The notes beneath the pieces are model-generated. The model was not told the origin of the DNA and did no database searches. It saw only the letters and a program-made list of their open reading frames with translations. DNA of 40,313 bases from contig NZ_JAFBID010000060.1 of assembly GCF_016811235.1 (NCBI RefSeq), forward strand, positions 1 to 40,313. Reading direction: 5' to 3'. The translations under genes and the position numbers were made by a program. Positions within the stretch are counted from its first letter, which is position 1; each line of letters starts with the position of its first letter. This document shows positions 7,372-15,977 of the stretch, piece after piece. This stretch comes from Microvirga arabica (GTDB lineage Bacteria; Pseudomonadota; Alphaproteobacteria; Rhizobiales; Beijerinckiaceae).

Positions 7372-8349
7372 CTATTGCGCCGTCACGCCCGCCTTCTTGA
7401 TGATCGGCACCCATTTGTCGATCTCGGAGCTGACCAGTTTCGCCAGGGCTTCAGGCGTCTGGCCCGCCTCATCCGGGAGCTCGGCGCCGAGGTCGAGGAG
7501 ACGCTTACGGGAGGTCTCATCTTTCAGCGCGGCTCGTGCCGCCGAGTTCAACTTTTCAACGATTTCCTTCGGGGTGCCCTTGGGCGCAAACAGCGCATTC
7601 CAGCCAGTGGCCTGGAACTCGGGCAGGCCCTGTTCTTCTGAGGTTGGAACATCCGGCACCACCGGAAGCCGGTTCTTGACCGCAACCACAAGACCTTTGG
7701 CTTCCTTCGCCTGGATCGATGGCACAACTCCGACCGTCTGATCGCAGACGTAGTCGATCTGCCCGCCCAGCAGGGCCGTGAGAGCAGGACCGGATCCACG
7801 GAACGGAACGTGCTGTGGTTTGACACCGAGCAGCGTGTCGAGGAAAAGACAGGTCAGGTGAGAGGTCGCACCCACCCCGCCAGTGCCGTAGTTCATCTTA
7901 GCGGCGTTGGCCTTGACGTAGGTGACGAACTCCTTGAAGTCTTTCACCGGCAGATCCTTTTTCGCCACCACCAGCATCGGGGTTGCGGCGGCATTCATGA
8001 TCGGCTCGAAATCGGTGCGCGGATCATAGGCCAGATTCGGGTACAGTCCGACGCTCGCCGCCTGTGTCCCGAGATTGCCCATCAGGATGGTGTATCCGTC
8101 AGGCGCGGCCTTCATGACGCGGGTGACGCCAACGGTTCCGCCTGCGCCGGTGACATTCTCGATCACCACCTGCTGGCCCAAGGTCCGGCTCATGGAGTCG
8201 CCCATGATGCGTGAGATCACATCCGTCGGCCCGCCCGCGGCGAACGGGACCACCAGGGTGATGGGGCGCGTCGGATAGGTTCCTTGTGCCTGTGCGGCCG
8301 TCGCGACGAAGCCGAGAGCCGCGGCAACGGTGAAGAGAGTTCGTTTCAT
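7372..8349 (-). CDS. Bug/TctC-family periplasmic carboxylate-binding protein
   Basis: The start at 8349 is chosen because GGGAAGGAA lies upstream and it opens a clear signal peptide (MKRTLFTVAAALGFVATAAQ, cut after AQA). The mature protein shows YPTRPITLVVPFAAGGPTDV, NVTGAGGTVGV, PDGYTILMG, and the late SEEQGLPEFQATGWNALFAP motif, covering the whole family length of about 325 residues. It should deliver a carboxylate to a TctA/TctB permease, but no permease gene lies in the window. It probably forms an operon with the two dehydrogenases downstream. Confidence 0.92.
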   Translation of the reverse strand: MKRTLFTVAAALGFVATAAQAQGTYPTRPITLVVPFAAGGPTDVISRIMGDSMSRTLGQQVVIENVTGAGGTVGVTRVMKAAPDGYTILMGNLGTQAASVGLYPNLAYDPRTDFEPIMNAAATPMLVVAKKDLPVKDFKEFVTYVKANAAKMNYGTGGVGATSHLTCLFLDTLLGVKPQHVPFRGSGPALTALLGGQIDYVCDQTVGVVPSIQAKEAKGLVVAVKNRLPVVPDVPTSEEQGLPEFQATGWNALFAPKGTPKEIVEKLNSAARAALKDETSRKRLLDLGAELPDEAGQTPEALAKLVSSEIDKWVPIIKKAGVTAQ

Positions 8350-8678
8350 GTGCATTTCCTTCCCTGTAGACTTTCTGTTGTTGAAGTATCGGCGCTGCAC
8401 AGGCGCCACGTACCAGTGAGCAGAGATCTCACCTCTTCCTTGTTGGATGCAGGGCAGGAGGGCGCCGGTAACAAGCCAGCGCGGCAGGTTGGCCGGTCTC
8501 CACGACCTTGAGCGTGCCTTTGCCCAAATCCCCCGCCTGCCGCAACGTCAAAGCCGCAAGCGCCGGCAAAGCCGAACTGTCGGTCAAACTGTGAGGCACG
8601 CACGATCTTGCGTTCCGGGTCTGACGGGTCAATTCGGTGAAGCCTGGTCTCAGGTGCACTCACCTTGGAGCCATGCAT
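8346..8678 (-). CDS. Unrecognised ORF in front of tctC, possibly a decayed gene
   Basis: A near-ideal ribosome site (AGGAGGAAAC) precedes ATG at 8678, and the frame stops exactly in an ATGA overlap with tctC. The first 40 residues (MHGSKVSAPETRLHRIDPSD, ERKIVRASQFDRQFG) look protein-like. The rest (about 70 residues, with RGDRPTCRAGLLPAPSCP) looks like non-coding sequence, and another frame of the same stretch reads better (LGKGTLKVVETGQPAAL). It may be a frameshifted first gene of the operon that still acts as a translated leader. No family recognised. Confidence 0.35.
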   Translation of the reverse strand: MHGSKVSAPETRLHRIDPSDPERKIVRASQFDRQFGFAGACGFDVAAGGGFGQRHAQGRGDRPTCRAGLLPAPSCPASNKEEVRSLLTGTWRLCSADTSTTESLQGRKCT

Positions 8679-8740
8679 GTTTCCTCCTGACATGCCCGCG
8701 CTTCCTGTGAGCGCCTGGATGACTGCAGGTAATCTGACAG

Positions 8741-8818
8741 CTTCCATGGAAGTCGGCATACAATATGGCTAGCACATGGTGGATCGCTGTCAATCATCCA
8801 TTCAGGCTTGCATGGAAG
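8741..8818. promoter_or_regulatory. Candidate operator region between tctC operon and gntR
   Basis: A perfect 12-bp palindrome CTTCCATGGAAG lies at 8741-8752, and its half CATGGAAG recurs at 8811-8818, 35 bases before the gntR start. FCD-type GntR regulators commonly bind short palindromes in the divergent region next to their own gene. On the minus strand a TTGACA (complement of 8788-8793) could be a -35 box for the operon, though no good -10 is spaced correctly. Function is inferred from position. Confidence 0.4.
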
Positions 8819-8852
8819 ATGGTTGGCAGCCACAATGAAGCAGGAGGGCTCG

Positions 8853-9560
8853 ATGGTAGAAAAGCTGCAGTTGCACATGGCGCAAGAGACCCTAAGGAAA
8901 CCCTCGCTCGTGGAAGACGCCTACAGGGCCCTGAAGGAGGCGATCCGCGACAATGTGTTCCCGCCGGGATATCAGGGCTCTGAGCAGGAGATCGCTTTGC
9001 GCCTCGGCATGAGCCGAACGCCCGTGCATGAAGCCATCATCCGGCTTCAGGAGGATGGCCTCGTTCGCGTGCTCTCCAAGCGGGGCGTCCTGATCTGCCC
9101 CCTCGCCCCTGAGGACATCCGGGAGATCTATGACGTCATCATCGCCATAGAAGCGAGAGCCGCCGAGCTGCTCGCCGCCCTGCCCGATGAGGAACGGCGC
9201 CGCGTGGCCGACGAACTCGACGCGGCAACCTCAAGGATGAAACAGGCGCTTCTGGAGGATGATCTCGATGCATGGGCTGTGGCGGACGATCAGTTCCATC
9301 GGATCCTTGTGGAGCGCTGCGGCAACAGCCGCATCCGCCGGATCGCTCAGACCATCACCGACCAGGCTCACCGGGCACGCATGCTCACGCTCAAGCTCCG
9401 ATCCAAGCCGACGGGATCGGTCGCAGCCCATAAGGAGATCACCGCAGCCATCCGGGATGGAAAGGTTGCCGACGCTCACCAGCATGCCCGGCAGCATCGC
9501 ATCGACGCGCGGGACGAACTCGTCCCGCTGATCGTAAGCTTCGGCATCAAGCATTTGTAA
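8853..9560 (+). CDS. GntR-family transcriptional regulator, FCD subfamily
   Basis: The start at 8853 is favoured by AGGAGG five bases upstream. Residues 15-80 form the winged helix-turn-helix (VEDAYRALKEAIRDNVFPPG, EQEIALRLGMSRTPVHEAII, RLQEDGLVRVLSKRGVLI). Residues 90-220 form the FCD effector domain, with the usual metal/ligand residues: D and H in WAVADDQFHRILVE, H in VAAHKEI and H in HQHARQHR. It is divergent from the tctC-dehydrogenase genes and likely controls them in answer to a carboxylate. Confidence 0.9.
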   Translation: MVEKLQLHMAQETLRKPSLVEDAYRALKEAIRDNVFPPGYQGSEQEIALRLGMSRTPVHEAIIRLQEDGLVRVLSKRGVLICPLAPEDIREIYDVIIAIEARAAELLAALPDEERRRVADELDAATSRMKQALLEDDLDAWAVADDQFHRILVERCGNSRIRRIAQTITDQAHRARMLTLKLRSKPTGSVAAHKEITAAIRDGKVADAHQHARQHRIDARDELVPLIVSFGIKHL

Positions 9561-9698
9561 CGTATCTGTCTGAACTGAAGATCTTCTTCCGGGTGCGGAA
9601 GACGCCAGCTTTCCATCCAGGTGGGTTGGATCAGCTGCATCATTCGTCTCAAGCGGCAGGCGCCGAGAGCGCCATCATTTCGCAAGAAGGAGAGCCTG

Positions 9699-10106
9699 AT
9701 GGATATTTACATCGTAGGCAGCTTCCCGACGAAGCAGGCGCCAGCCGACGCATTCACCGGGACTGTGTGGCACGACCCCATCATCGAGGCACCGCCGCCC
9801 GCCCGCATTCGGGCAAACCGTGTCACGTTCGAACCCGGCGCCCGGACGGCATGGCACACTCATCCCCTGGGACAGACCCTTCACGTGGTCTCGGGCGTCG
9901 GGCGCGTGCAGACTTGGGGCGGGCCCGTCAAAGAGATCAGGCCCGGCGATACCATATGGATCCCGCCGGGCGAGAAGCACTGGCACGGGGCAGCGCCCAG
10001 AACGGGCATGGTCCACATTGCCATCCAGGAGGCTCTGGATGGCAGCCATGTCACCTGGATGGAGCACGTCACCGACGAGCAGTACGGCGTAGCGCCTGAG
10101 ACCTGA
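9699..10106 (+). CDS. Small single-domain cupin
   Basis: AAGGAGAG precedes ATG at 9699, giving 135 residues. Cupin motif 1 is seen in FEPGARTAWHTHPLGQTLHV and motif 2 in IPPGEKHWHGA, providing histidines for a divalent metal. The pattern resembles small cupins annotated as manganese-dependent hydroxynitrile-lyase-like or as partners of carboxymuconolactone decarboxylases. No reaction can be assigned. It follows gntR in the same direction after 138 bases and may belong to the same catabolic cluster. Confidence 0.8.
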   Translation: MDIYIVGSFPTKQAPADAFTGTVWHDPIIEAPPPARIRANRVTFEPGARTAWHTHPLGQTLHVVSGVGRVQTWGGPVKEIRPGDTIWIPPGEKHWHGAAPRTGMVHIAIQEALDGSHVTWMEHVTDEQYGVAPET

Positions 10107-10299
10107 GACGGCCAGATGGCCCACTGGCAATCTCAGCCCGCCCGTGCAGACCTCAAGATCTTGACCTGGATGTTCAGTCACCGCGGCACAGGCACGCCAC
10201 GGGAGCCATGTTAAGAACAACCCTCAGGATCTTCCTGGCCACCTCACCACCGACCCGCTCCACGCCGTCGAGGCCCTTTTCATGGGATGAAGGTGCTAC

Positions 10300-11343
10300 C
10301 TACTCAATCAGTTCGTCGGCCCAGGCGAGCAGGCTTTGTGGCAGGTCGAGGTTGATCGCCCTTGCGGTTGCTTGGTTGATGGCCAATTCGAGCTTGATCG
10401 GCTGCTCGACCGGCAGATCGCTTGGCTTGGCTCCCTTCATGATTCTGTCGACATAGTCGGCCGAGCGGCGGCCCATGGTGGCGAGGCTCGGGCCATAAGC
10501 CATCAGGCCGCCCTCGATGACGTACTCCCGCATCTCGTACATGGACGGCAGACCAGTCCTGGCCGCGAAGTCGACTAGCGCCTTGCGCCGGCTGAGGGTG
10601 ACTGGATCGCAGAGCTGGAACACCGTGTCGGGCGGCGTCGGGGCCTTGGCCACGGCCCGGATCGCCTCTTCCCAGTCGTCACTCTTGCGGATCTCGAAGT
10701 ACTGGATCTCGAGACCCAACTCCTGCGCCACCCGTTGTGTCTCCCTGATCCCCGGCGCCTTGTCCGGCGCGGCCAGGGAAGCCCAGACCAGCGCCAGCCG
10801 CCTCATGCCGGGGAACGCCTCCTTGAGCAACTGGAGGCGCTTGCCGTTCAGGTGCGTGGACAGAGTCGTGAGCCCCGTGATGTTGCCGCCCGGCCTTGAG
10901 AGGCTTTCCACGAGGCCGGTCTCGACTGGGTCGCTGCTGACGGCCATGACGATCGGCACCGTACCGGTCGCATTCCTGGCAGCAACGATGGCCGGGTAGG
11001 TCTCCGCCACGATGACGTTTACGCCGGAGTTGACCAGCTCGGTGGCGAGTTGCGGGAGCCGCTCATCCTTTCCCTCTGCGCCGCGCCACTCGAGGACGGC
11101 GTTCTGCCCGGGAACATAACCCCGGCTGTGCAGTCCCTCCTGGAACGCTCCGAAGACGGGCGAATGCCCTTGAGGGGGAACGGACAGGAAGCCGATGCGC
11201 GGCAAGGAGGCTTGTGCGGATGCGGACCCTATCCTGGTGAGGAAGGGCAGGCTCGCCAGTCCGGCCAGGCTCTTGAGAACCTGGCGGCGGCTCTGGTGTC
11301 CTTCATCCTGCACATGGGCCAAGCTGGGGGAAGCGCTCGTCAT
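10300..11343 (-). CDS. ABC transporter substrate-binding protein (PF04392 type)
   Basis: ATG at 11343 is preceded by GGAGG five bases away, better than two upstream starts. An N-terminal SRRQVLKSLAGLASLPF segment looks like a Tat or Sec signal. The body has PRIGFLSVPPQGHSP, GYVPGQNAVLEWR, ERLPQLATELVNSGVNVIV, DPVETGLVESLSRPGGNITG and LPSMYEMREYVIEGGLMAYG, which span the whole family length of about 330 residues. No permease or ATPase gene is adjacent, so it is an orphan binding protein. A truncated relative lies at 14699. Confidence 0.88.
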   Translation of the reverse strand: MTSASPSLAHVQDEGHQSRRQVLKSLAGLASLPFLTRIGSASAQASLPRIGFLSVPPQGHSPVFGAFQEGLHSRGYVPGQNAVLEWRGAEGKDERLPQLATELVNSGVNVIVAETYPAIVAARNATGTVPIVMAVSSDPVETGLVESLSRPGGNITGLTTLSTHLNGKRLQLLKEAFPGMRRLALVWASLAAPDKAPGIRETQRVAQELGLEIQYFEIRKSDDWEEAIRAVAKAPTPPDTVFQLCDPVTLSRRKALVDFAARTGLPSMYEMREYVIEGGLMAYGPSLATMGRRSADYVDRIMKGAKPSDLPVEQPIKLELAINQATARAINLDLPQSLLAWADELIE

Positions 11344-11632
11344 GGCACCCTCCATATGCTCCGCCAATTCTACTCCTCATCCGAGGACCCGCAAAGGCAA
11401 GGCGACAGCCATCCGCGCCGATTATCGGCACTCGGGTGGCTCGTCCTGACAATGCCGGAGGTGTATAGTAGGGCCATACATCGCGTACATGCCCCCGTTC
11501 GCCCAAGGATCGCTTGCATCCGATCCGAGCGTGTGAGCCCCGTCGAGCGGGTTGGCCAAGAGACCGCTATTCCGTACCCGCGGCTCGTAGCCTGCCGCCG
11601 CAGCTACAGTTTCGAGCAGCCGGAGACCGACC
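11344..11632. other. Divergent intergenic region
   Basis: About 290 bases between the divergent binding-protein and metallo-hydrolase genes. It must hold both promoters, but I cannot point to boxes with confidence and see no other structure. Confidence 0.4.
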
Positions 11633-12745
11633 ATGGTTCAGACTTTGAGGCGGCGTGACTTCCTGAAAGGTTCGGCAGCGTTTGTCGGAGCGGCGGCAGC
11701 CGGCTTCACCTGTGTCGAGGTCGCCGGGGCTGCCCCGGTCGAGGTGCCGGTAGTGGACAAGCTCACCATGTGGGTGCTGATCGACTCGAGCCATGACCTG
11801 TTCTTCCGACCCACTGAGGTGAACGGCGTGTCGGTCCGGCCGGCCCCTAGGCCCAAGGATTTCCGCCAGATCCTGCACAACCAGTGGGGCCTGTCCCTGT
11901 TCCTCCAATCCGTGCGCGCCAACGAGACCCGCTCGACGATGCTCGACTTCGGCTACAGCCCGGAGGCGCTTCTCAACAACATCGATATCACAGGCGTCGA
12001 TCCAGGCAGGCTTGACGCACTCATCGTCAGCCATGGCCACTATGACCATTTCGGTGGTCTCCTCGGGTTCCTCAACCGGTACCGGCCAGCTCTCCCCGCC
12101 GACATCAAACTCTATGCGGGCGGGGAGGACAATTTCTGCCATCGGGTCCAAGCCACCGGCACGCAGGGTCAGTTCACGGATTTCGGCGTGCTCGACCGGC
12201 GTGAGCTCGCCTCCCAGAAGGTCACAACGGTGCTGTGCGAGACCCCAACCGTTATCGCGGGCCATGTTTTCACGACGGGAAAGATCAAGCGCACGAGTGT
12301 CGAGCGGGTGCTGCCCAACACCCTCGTCGAGTTCGCGATGAAGGACGGCCTCGGCTGTGACGCAAGCCACTACGCCCCGGCGGAGCTGCAAGGTAAGATC
12401 GTCCCGGACGAGCATCTGCACGAGCATGCGACCTGCTTCCATCTGACGGACCGCGGGCTGGTGGTGATCAGTTCGTGCGGGCACGTCGGCATCGTGAACT
12501 CGGTGCGCCAGGCACAGGAGGTCTCGGGGGTTCAGAAGGTGCACGCCATCGTGGGCGGTTTCCATCTCGGTCCTGCCCCGGCCGACTACCTAACCCAGGT
12601 CGTGGCGGAGATCGCAAAGCTCGAACCGGATGTGGTCATTCCGATGCATTGCAGCGGCAACAACTTCATCCAAGCCGCCCGGCAGCAGATGCCGGACAAG
12701 CTTCTGGTGCCCACGACCGGGGCCCAGATCAGCTTCGGTGCATAG
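11633..12745 (+). CDS. Tat-exported metallo-beta-lactamase-fold hydrolase
   Basis: The N-terminus LRRRDFLKGSAAFVGAAAAG is a twin-arginine signal. The metal site starts with IVSHGHYDHFGGLLGF (residues 132-147), followed by later ligands in ISSCGHVGIVNSV and VIPMHCSG. The order and the VVGGFHLG-like segment (AIVGGFHLGPA) resemble the branch named after dihydropteridine-ribofuranosylaminobenzene phosphate synthase, whose members are of mixed function. GGAG lies nine bases before the ATG. The gene ends 17 bases before the Sco gene and may share its transcript. Confidence 0.88.
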   Translation: MVQTLRRRDFLKGSAAFVGAAAAGFTCVEVAGAAPVEVPVVDKLTMWVLIDSSHDLFFRPTEVNGVSVRPAPRPKDFRQILHNQWGLSLFLQSVRANETRSTMLDFGYSPEALLNNIDITGVDPGRLDALIVSHGHYDHFGGLLGFLNRYRPALPADIKLYAGGEDNFCHRVQATGTQGQFTDFGVLDRRELASQKVTTVLCETPTVIAGHVFTTGKIKRTSVERVLPNTLVEFAMKDGLGCDASHYAPAELQGKIVPDEHLHEHATCFHLTDRGLVVISSCGHVGIVNSVRQAQEVSGVQKVHAIVGGFHLGPAPADYLTQVVAEIAKLEPDVVIPMHCSGNNFIQAARQQMPDKLLVPTTGAQISFGA

Positions 12746-12762
12746 GCAGCAGCGTTCTGCCC

Positions 12763-13422
12763 ATGGGTCACGATCTGCCTGAGACGATGCCGGCGACCCG
12801 GAGCCTGGGTTGGATCCTCGCGGCAGCGTTGCTCGCTGGGAGCACCTGCGGTGCAAGCGCCCAGGATGCGCCGGACCGCTCCGCGGCTGAGCTGATGGAT
12901 GCCCTCATGTGGAACCGGGAGCCGGTGGGCGGCCCCTTCTCCCTGGTCGACCAGACCGGACAGGTGCGGACGGATGCCGACTTCCGGGGCAAGCTGCTGG
13001 TGATCTATTTCGGATACACGTACTGCCCTGACATCTGCCCAACCGATCTCCAGTCGATCACCCAAGCTGTGGACACGCTCGACCCTGCGGGTGCCGCGAT
13101 CCAGCCCTTGTTCATCACGGTCGATCCGGAGCGGGATACGCCCGAGCACCTGGCTGAATATGTGACCTCGTTCTCCCCGCGCCTCATTGGGCTCACGGGT
13201 TCGCCTGATGCGGTCCGGCGCGTAGCGTTGGCGTACAAGGTCTTCTACGCCAAGGCACCGTTGCCGACCAGCTCCGACTACACGATCGATCACACGGGCT
13301 TCATCTATCTTGTTGACCCCGCGGGCGGTTACCTGGGCTTTCTTCCTCCGGGAACGCCGGCGGATCGGCTTCAGCACGTCCTGCGCCGGCACCTTCCTGC
13401 AAGTTCGGAGACACGCCCATGA
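12763..13422 (+). CDS. SCO1/SenC family copper protein
   Basis: Thioredoxin-fold protein with the copper ligands of the family: Cys in YCPDICP (residues 88 and 92 from this start) and His177 in YTIDHTGFIYLVDP. A hydrophobic segment (LGWILAAALLAGSTC) is a signal peptide or anchor. ATG at 12787 is an equally possible start. Sco proteins load the CuA site of cytochrome oxidase or act as thiol-disulphide redox proteins; no oxidase genes are nearby. The preceding gene encodes an exported metal-dependent hydrolase. Confidence 0.9.
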   Translation: MGHDLPETMPATRSLGWILAAALLAGSTCGASAQDAPDRSAAELMDALMWNREPVGGPFSLVDQTGQVRTDADFRGKLLVIYFGYTYCPDICPTDLQSITQAVDTLDPAGAAIQPLFITVDPERDTPEHLAEYVTSFSPRLIGLTGSPDAVRRVALAYKVFYAKAPLPTSSDYTIDHTGFIYLVDPAGGYLGFLPPGTPADRLQHVLRRHLPASSETRP

Positions 13423-13707
13423 TGATTCTCCCTTCGCTGGGACAGACTCTGTCACGGACGGCTTGAGATGTCAGTCGTCGGCATCGACCCGCCGGTCCTG
13501 GCAGTCCTGTCAACGACTCTGGACTGTGAAAAAGCGGGTCGAGATTGACCCCTTCTGATCCCTCAGCATCAATGGCTCATCGTGCCGGCCGGCGTCGGGA
13601 CCCCACGCCGAATAACAAGCTAACCCACCTCCACCGACTACAAGACATGGCAGAATGGAAATTCGCGGCGGGCGTACCCGCCCGAATTCAACAAAGCACG
13701 GCTTATC

Positions 13708-13905
13708 GTGTTCGTCTCGGGTTACCGTGACATCACCCAGCACGCACCAGACGGAGCTGATCTCATTGCTATTGGCGAAGTGCTGGCAGGTCGGCACCGT
13801 AGCCGCCGATCGGACGAGGAGATCATCGTCTTCGACAACTCGGAGCTGTCGATCCAGGATCTCTACATCGCTCGCCACTTCTTGGCGAAGCGAGGGCATC
13901 GCACG
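13708..13905 (+). pseudogene. Ornithine cyclodeaminase / mu-crystallin family fragment
   Basis: The frame reads ADLIAIGEVLAGRHRSRRSD, EEIIVFDNSELSIQDLYIAR, matching the C-terminal E-V-L-x-G-x-x-x-G-R-x-x-x-x-E-I-T-x-F-x-S-x-G-x-A-x-Q-D pattern of the ornithine cyclodeaminase family. The glycine before AIQD and the NAD-binding part are missing, and nothing upstream continues it. A relic. The surrounding 13423-13967 holds no other gene I can support. Confidence 0.55.
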
Positions 13906-13967
13906 CGTAATAGCGACGAGGACGGGATAACACCTGGGCTATGGGGATCTCTAGGGACCCTTTAAGA

Positions 13968-14168
13968 TCAGGGCTTGTTGCTTCGCTCCTGCTTGATCCT
14001 CTCGGCCATGCCCGGGGACATGGGTCCGAGGTCTTTGAGATCTTCCTTCGGGGCCTCGTGCGTCATGCTCACGAGTGGATTGAACGAAGGTACGAGCGTT
14101 GGTTCATCCGCAGCCTGGCGCGTCTCCTTGGCCGCGATGTTCGCCTGTTCGACTTTGTCCCGGGACAT
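13968..14168 (-). CDS. Small hypothetical protein
   Basis: 66 residues, hydrophilic, with no signal or membrane segment (MSRDKVEQANIAAKETRQAA, MAERIKQERSNKP at the end). A good ribosome site (AGAGGAG) lies eight bases before the ATG. A GGAAC box (complement of 14213-14217) followed at 16 bases by CATT could be a weak EcfG-type promoter. Function unknown. Confidence 0.55.
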   Translation of the reverse strand: MSRDKVEQANIAAKETRQAADEPTLVPSFNPLVSMTHEAPKEDLKDLGPMSPGMAERIKQERSNKP

Positions 14169-14576
14169 GGCATGTCTCCTCTTTGCCCAACCAATGCAGC
14201 CTCTCAGGCGTCGTTCCGACAGGATACGGCTTCGACCGTGATCAACCTAGAGAGAACGGGTCTGGAATCGAGCCCTCGCAGATTTCCGCATGATTGCCGG
14301 CGCATACCCGCAGAAAAGCCTTGCGCCAAAGGTCGGCTCGGGGTCCAGGCACAGTCCCTAAATGTGGCCCTGTGAAGGTCGGCTTATCCTGCAACTGCGG
14401 CCCCTCGGCCCACTTCGGCTCCGTGCCTTCTTGAGACCTTCCGAGTGTGCAGGCCACTGCGTGCGATATCCCTCAATGGCTTAGTCCAAGAATATCGGGT
14501 AAGGCCATTTATCGAACTCAGCAAAACCGTGCTATCATGTGATTGAGAGCATACTCTTGGATGAGAGGAGGTCGCT
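14169..14576. other. Gene-free stretch
   Basis: About 400 bases without a supportable gene. Apart from the weak GGAAC element near 14213 belonging to the minus-strand gene, I see nothing in it. Confidence 0.4.
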
Positions 14577-14702
14577 ATGGGCGCACCTGTCCAGAGGCTC
14601 CGGCACTACATCTCGCATGGGCCGTTCTTAAGCTTCCTCTGTGATCGTGATCCTGTCGCCGAGCTGCCAGGGGCTCCAGATAGAGGAAGCATTCCCGAAT
14701 GA
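14577..14702 (+). CDS. 41-residue ORF coupled to a truncated binding protein
   Basis: A strong ribosome site (GAGAGGAGG) lies before ATG, and the stop codon overlaps the next gene start as ATGA. The product begins MGAPVQRLRHYISHGPFLSF and has no recognised domain. The signals suggest a real translated leader that feeds ribosomes into the following gene, which has no ribosome site of its own. It may equally be the remnant of a longer gene. Confidence 0.4.
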   Translation: MGAPVQRLRHYISHGPFLSFLCDRDPVAELPGAPDRGSIPE

Positions 14703-15126
14703 GACGCTGCGAATTGATCCTGTTGGGCGTCGCGGCGGCGGTGTGGCCGGGTGCCCTGCGCGCGCAGCGGAAGGCGGCGCCCGTGATCGGCATCCTTGGC
14801 ACGGGCTCGCCCAGAGGGTGGGCACCGTTTGCGCCCGCGTTCCACGAGGGACTGAGCGAATCCGGCTATGTCGAGGGACAGAACGTGGCGATCGAACATC
14901 GCTGGGCGGAGGGCCGCTATGATCGGCTGCCCGCTTTAGCCGCCGAGCTCGTCAGCCGCAATGTCGACGTGATCGTCTCCACGGGCGGCCTCCCTACGGC
15001 ACTCGCGCTAAAAGGCGCAACCTCTACGATCCCGATCGTCTTTCGGCTTGGCGCCGACGTGGTCGAGTTAGGCCTCGCCGCCAGCTTCGCCCGGCCGGGC
15101 GGGAACCTCACGGGGGTCAGCTTGGA
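14699..15126 (+). pseudogene. ABC substrate-binding protein, truncated by an ISKra4-type element
   Basis: A signal peptide (MRRCELILLGVAAAVWPGAL, cut after RAQ) is followed by APVIGILGTGSPRGWAPFAP, GYVEGQNVAIEHRWAEGRYD, RLPALAAELVSRNVDVIVST and LGLAASFARPGGNLTGVSLE. This is the PF04392 family, as at 10300-11343. It stops after about 143 residues, where the terminal repeat of the insertion element begins, so the C-terminal lobe is lost. The read-through frame ends at 15157. Confidence 0.8.
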
Positions 15127-15214
15127 GAGCATGAGGAAGTGTGGGGCAGATTGGTAACGGGTTGGCTGCACAACATTTCGGGCCCAACGAAACAAAGCTG
15201 CGAGACACCCTCAT

Positions 15215-15913
15215 TTGCCGAAACCCACCCAATCCAAACCCAAGACTCCTGATCCTTCTCCAACTCCGAAGATCCTGCAGTTCAGGGTCTGGCTGATCGG
15301 GCTCAGCCCCATGATCTGGCGACGAGTTCAGGTCCCGGACAGCCTGACGCTGCGGGAGCTGCACGGTGTCATCCAAATCGTGATGGGCTGGGAGGGCATT
15401 CACCTGTTCCAGTTCTCGCTCCGGGCTCGGCGCTTCGGCTCCCTAGAGTTGGCGGCCCGGTCTCCGGATGTTGCACTCTCCGAGCTTCGCCTCCGCCAAG
15501 GAACCCGTTTCCGCTATGAGTACGACCTCAATGGTCCCTGGGAGCACGAGGTGCGCCTCGAGAGGCGGCATGAGGCTGACCCTCAGAGGACCTATCCCAT
15601 TTGCCTCGACGGGGATGGATCCTGCCCGCCGGAGGATTGCTGCGGGGTGACCGGTTTTCTGGCTCGGCGTGAGGCCTGGACCACTCCAGAAGCTGGTTAT
15701 GATTACGCTGTCCTGGCCGGTTTCATTGATCAGCTTGCTGTGAAGCGGAGCACAGGCGCTTCCATCGACGCTGAGGAGATCAACGACGTTCAGGAGGCTC
15801 TGGAGCGCCTTGAGGGACGCCAAGGATGGAAGGGCAACCCATTCTCCCGCAAGGACGTCAACGTTCGGCTAAGCAGGGCCGAGTATCTGGACCTCATGCA
15901 TCAACAGTGGTGA
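15215..15913 (+). CDS. pRiA4b ORF-3-like passenger protein
   Basis: The protein of about 232 residues shows QFRVWLIGLSPMIWRRVQVP, LTLRELHGVIQIVMGW and HLFQFSLRARRFG, then YEYDLNGPWEHEVRLERR and CPPEDCCGVTGF, the standard motifs of the PRiA4_ORF3 family often carried by insertion sequences. Its biochemical role is unknown. The start is TTG with no obvious ribosome site, so the true start could be further in. It precedes the transposase by 64 bases inside the same element. Confidence 0.85.
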   Translation: MPKPTQSKPKTPDPSPTPKILQFRVWLIGLSPMIWRRVQVPDSLTLRELHGVIQIVMGWEGIHLFQFSLRARRFGSLELAARSPDVALSELRLRQGTRFRYEYDLNGPWEHEVRLERRHEADPQRTYPICLDGDGSCPPEDCCGVTGFLARREAWTTPEAGYDYAVLAGFIDQLAVKRSTGASIDAEEINDVQEALERLEGRQGWKGNPFSRKDVNVRLSRAEYLDLMHQQW

Positions 15914-15977
15914 GGCCATAGGTCCCGTTGATCTGAAGACGGTGCTTGAGCCCTCCCGCAAGAGTACGGAGGGGGCC

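Noticed and set aside
5185..7641. Two long open plus-strand frames (432 and 366 codons) opposite the tartrate dehydrogenase genes.
   Set aside because: They mirror well-matched dehydrogenase genes, have arginine/histidine-rich translations without motifs and lack ribosome sites; typical antisense frames in high-GC DNA.
11567..13455. Minus-strand frames opposite the metallo-hydrolase and Sco genes.
   Set aside because: Both plus-strand genes carry full catalytic motifs; the antisense frames have none.
13510..13899. A 129-codon minus-strand frame.
   Set aside because: It is opposite the ornithine cyclodeaminase relic and has no motif or ribosome site.
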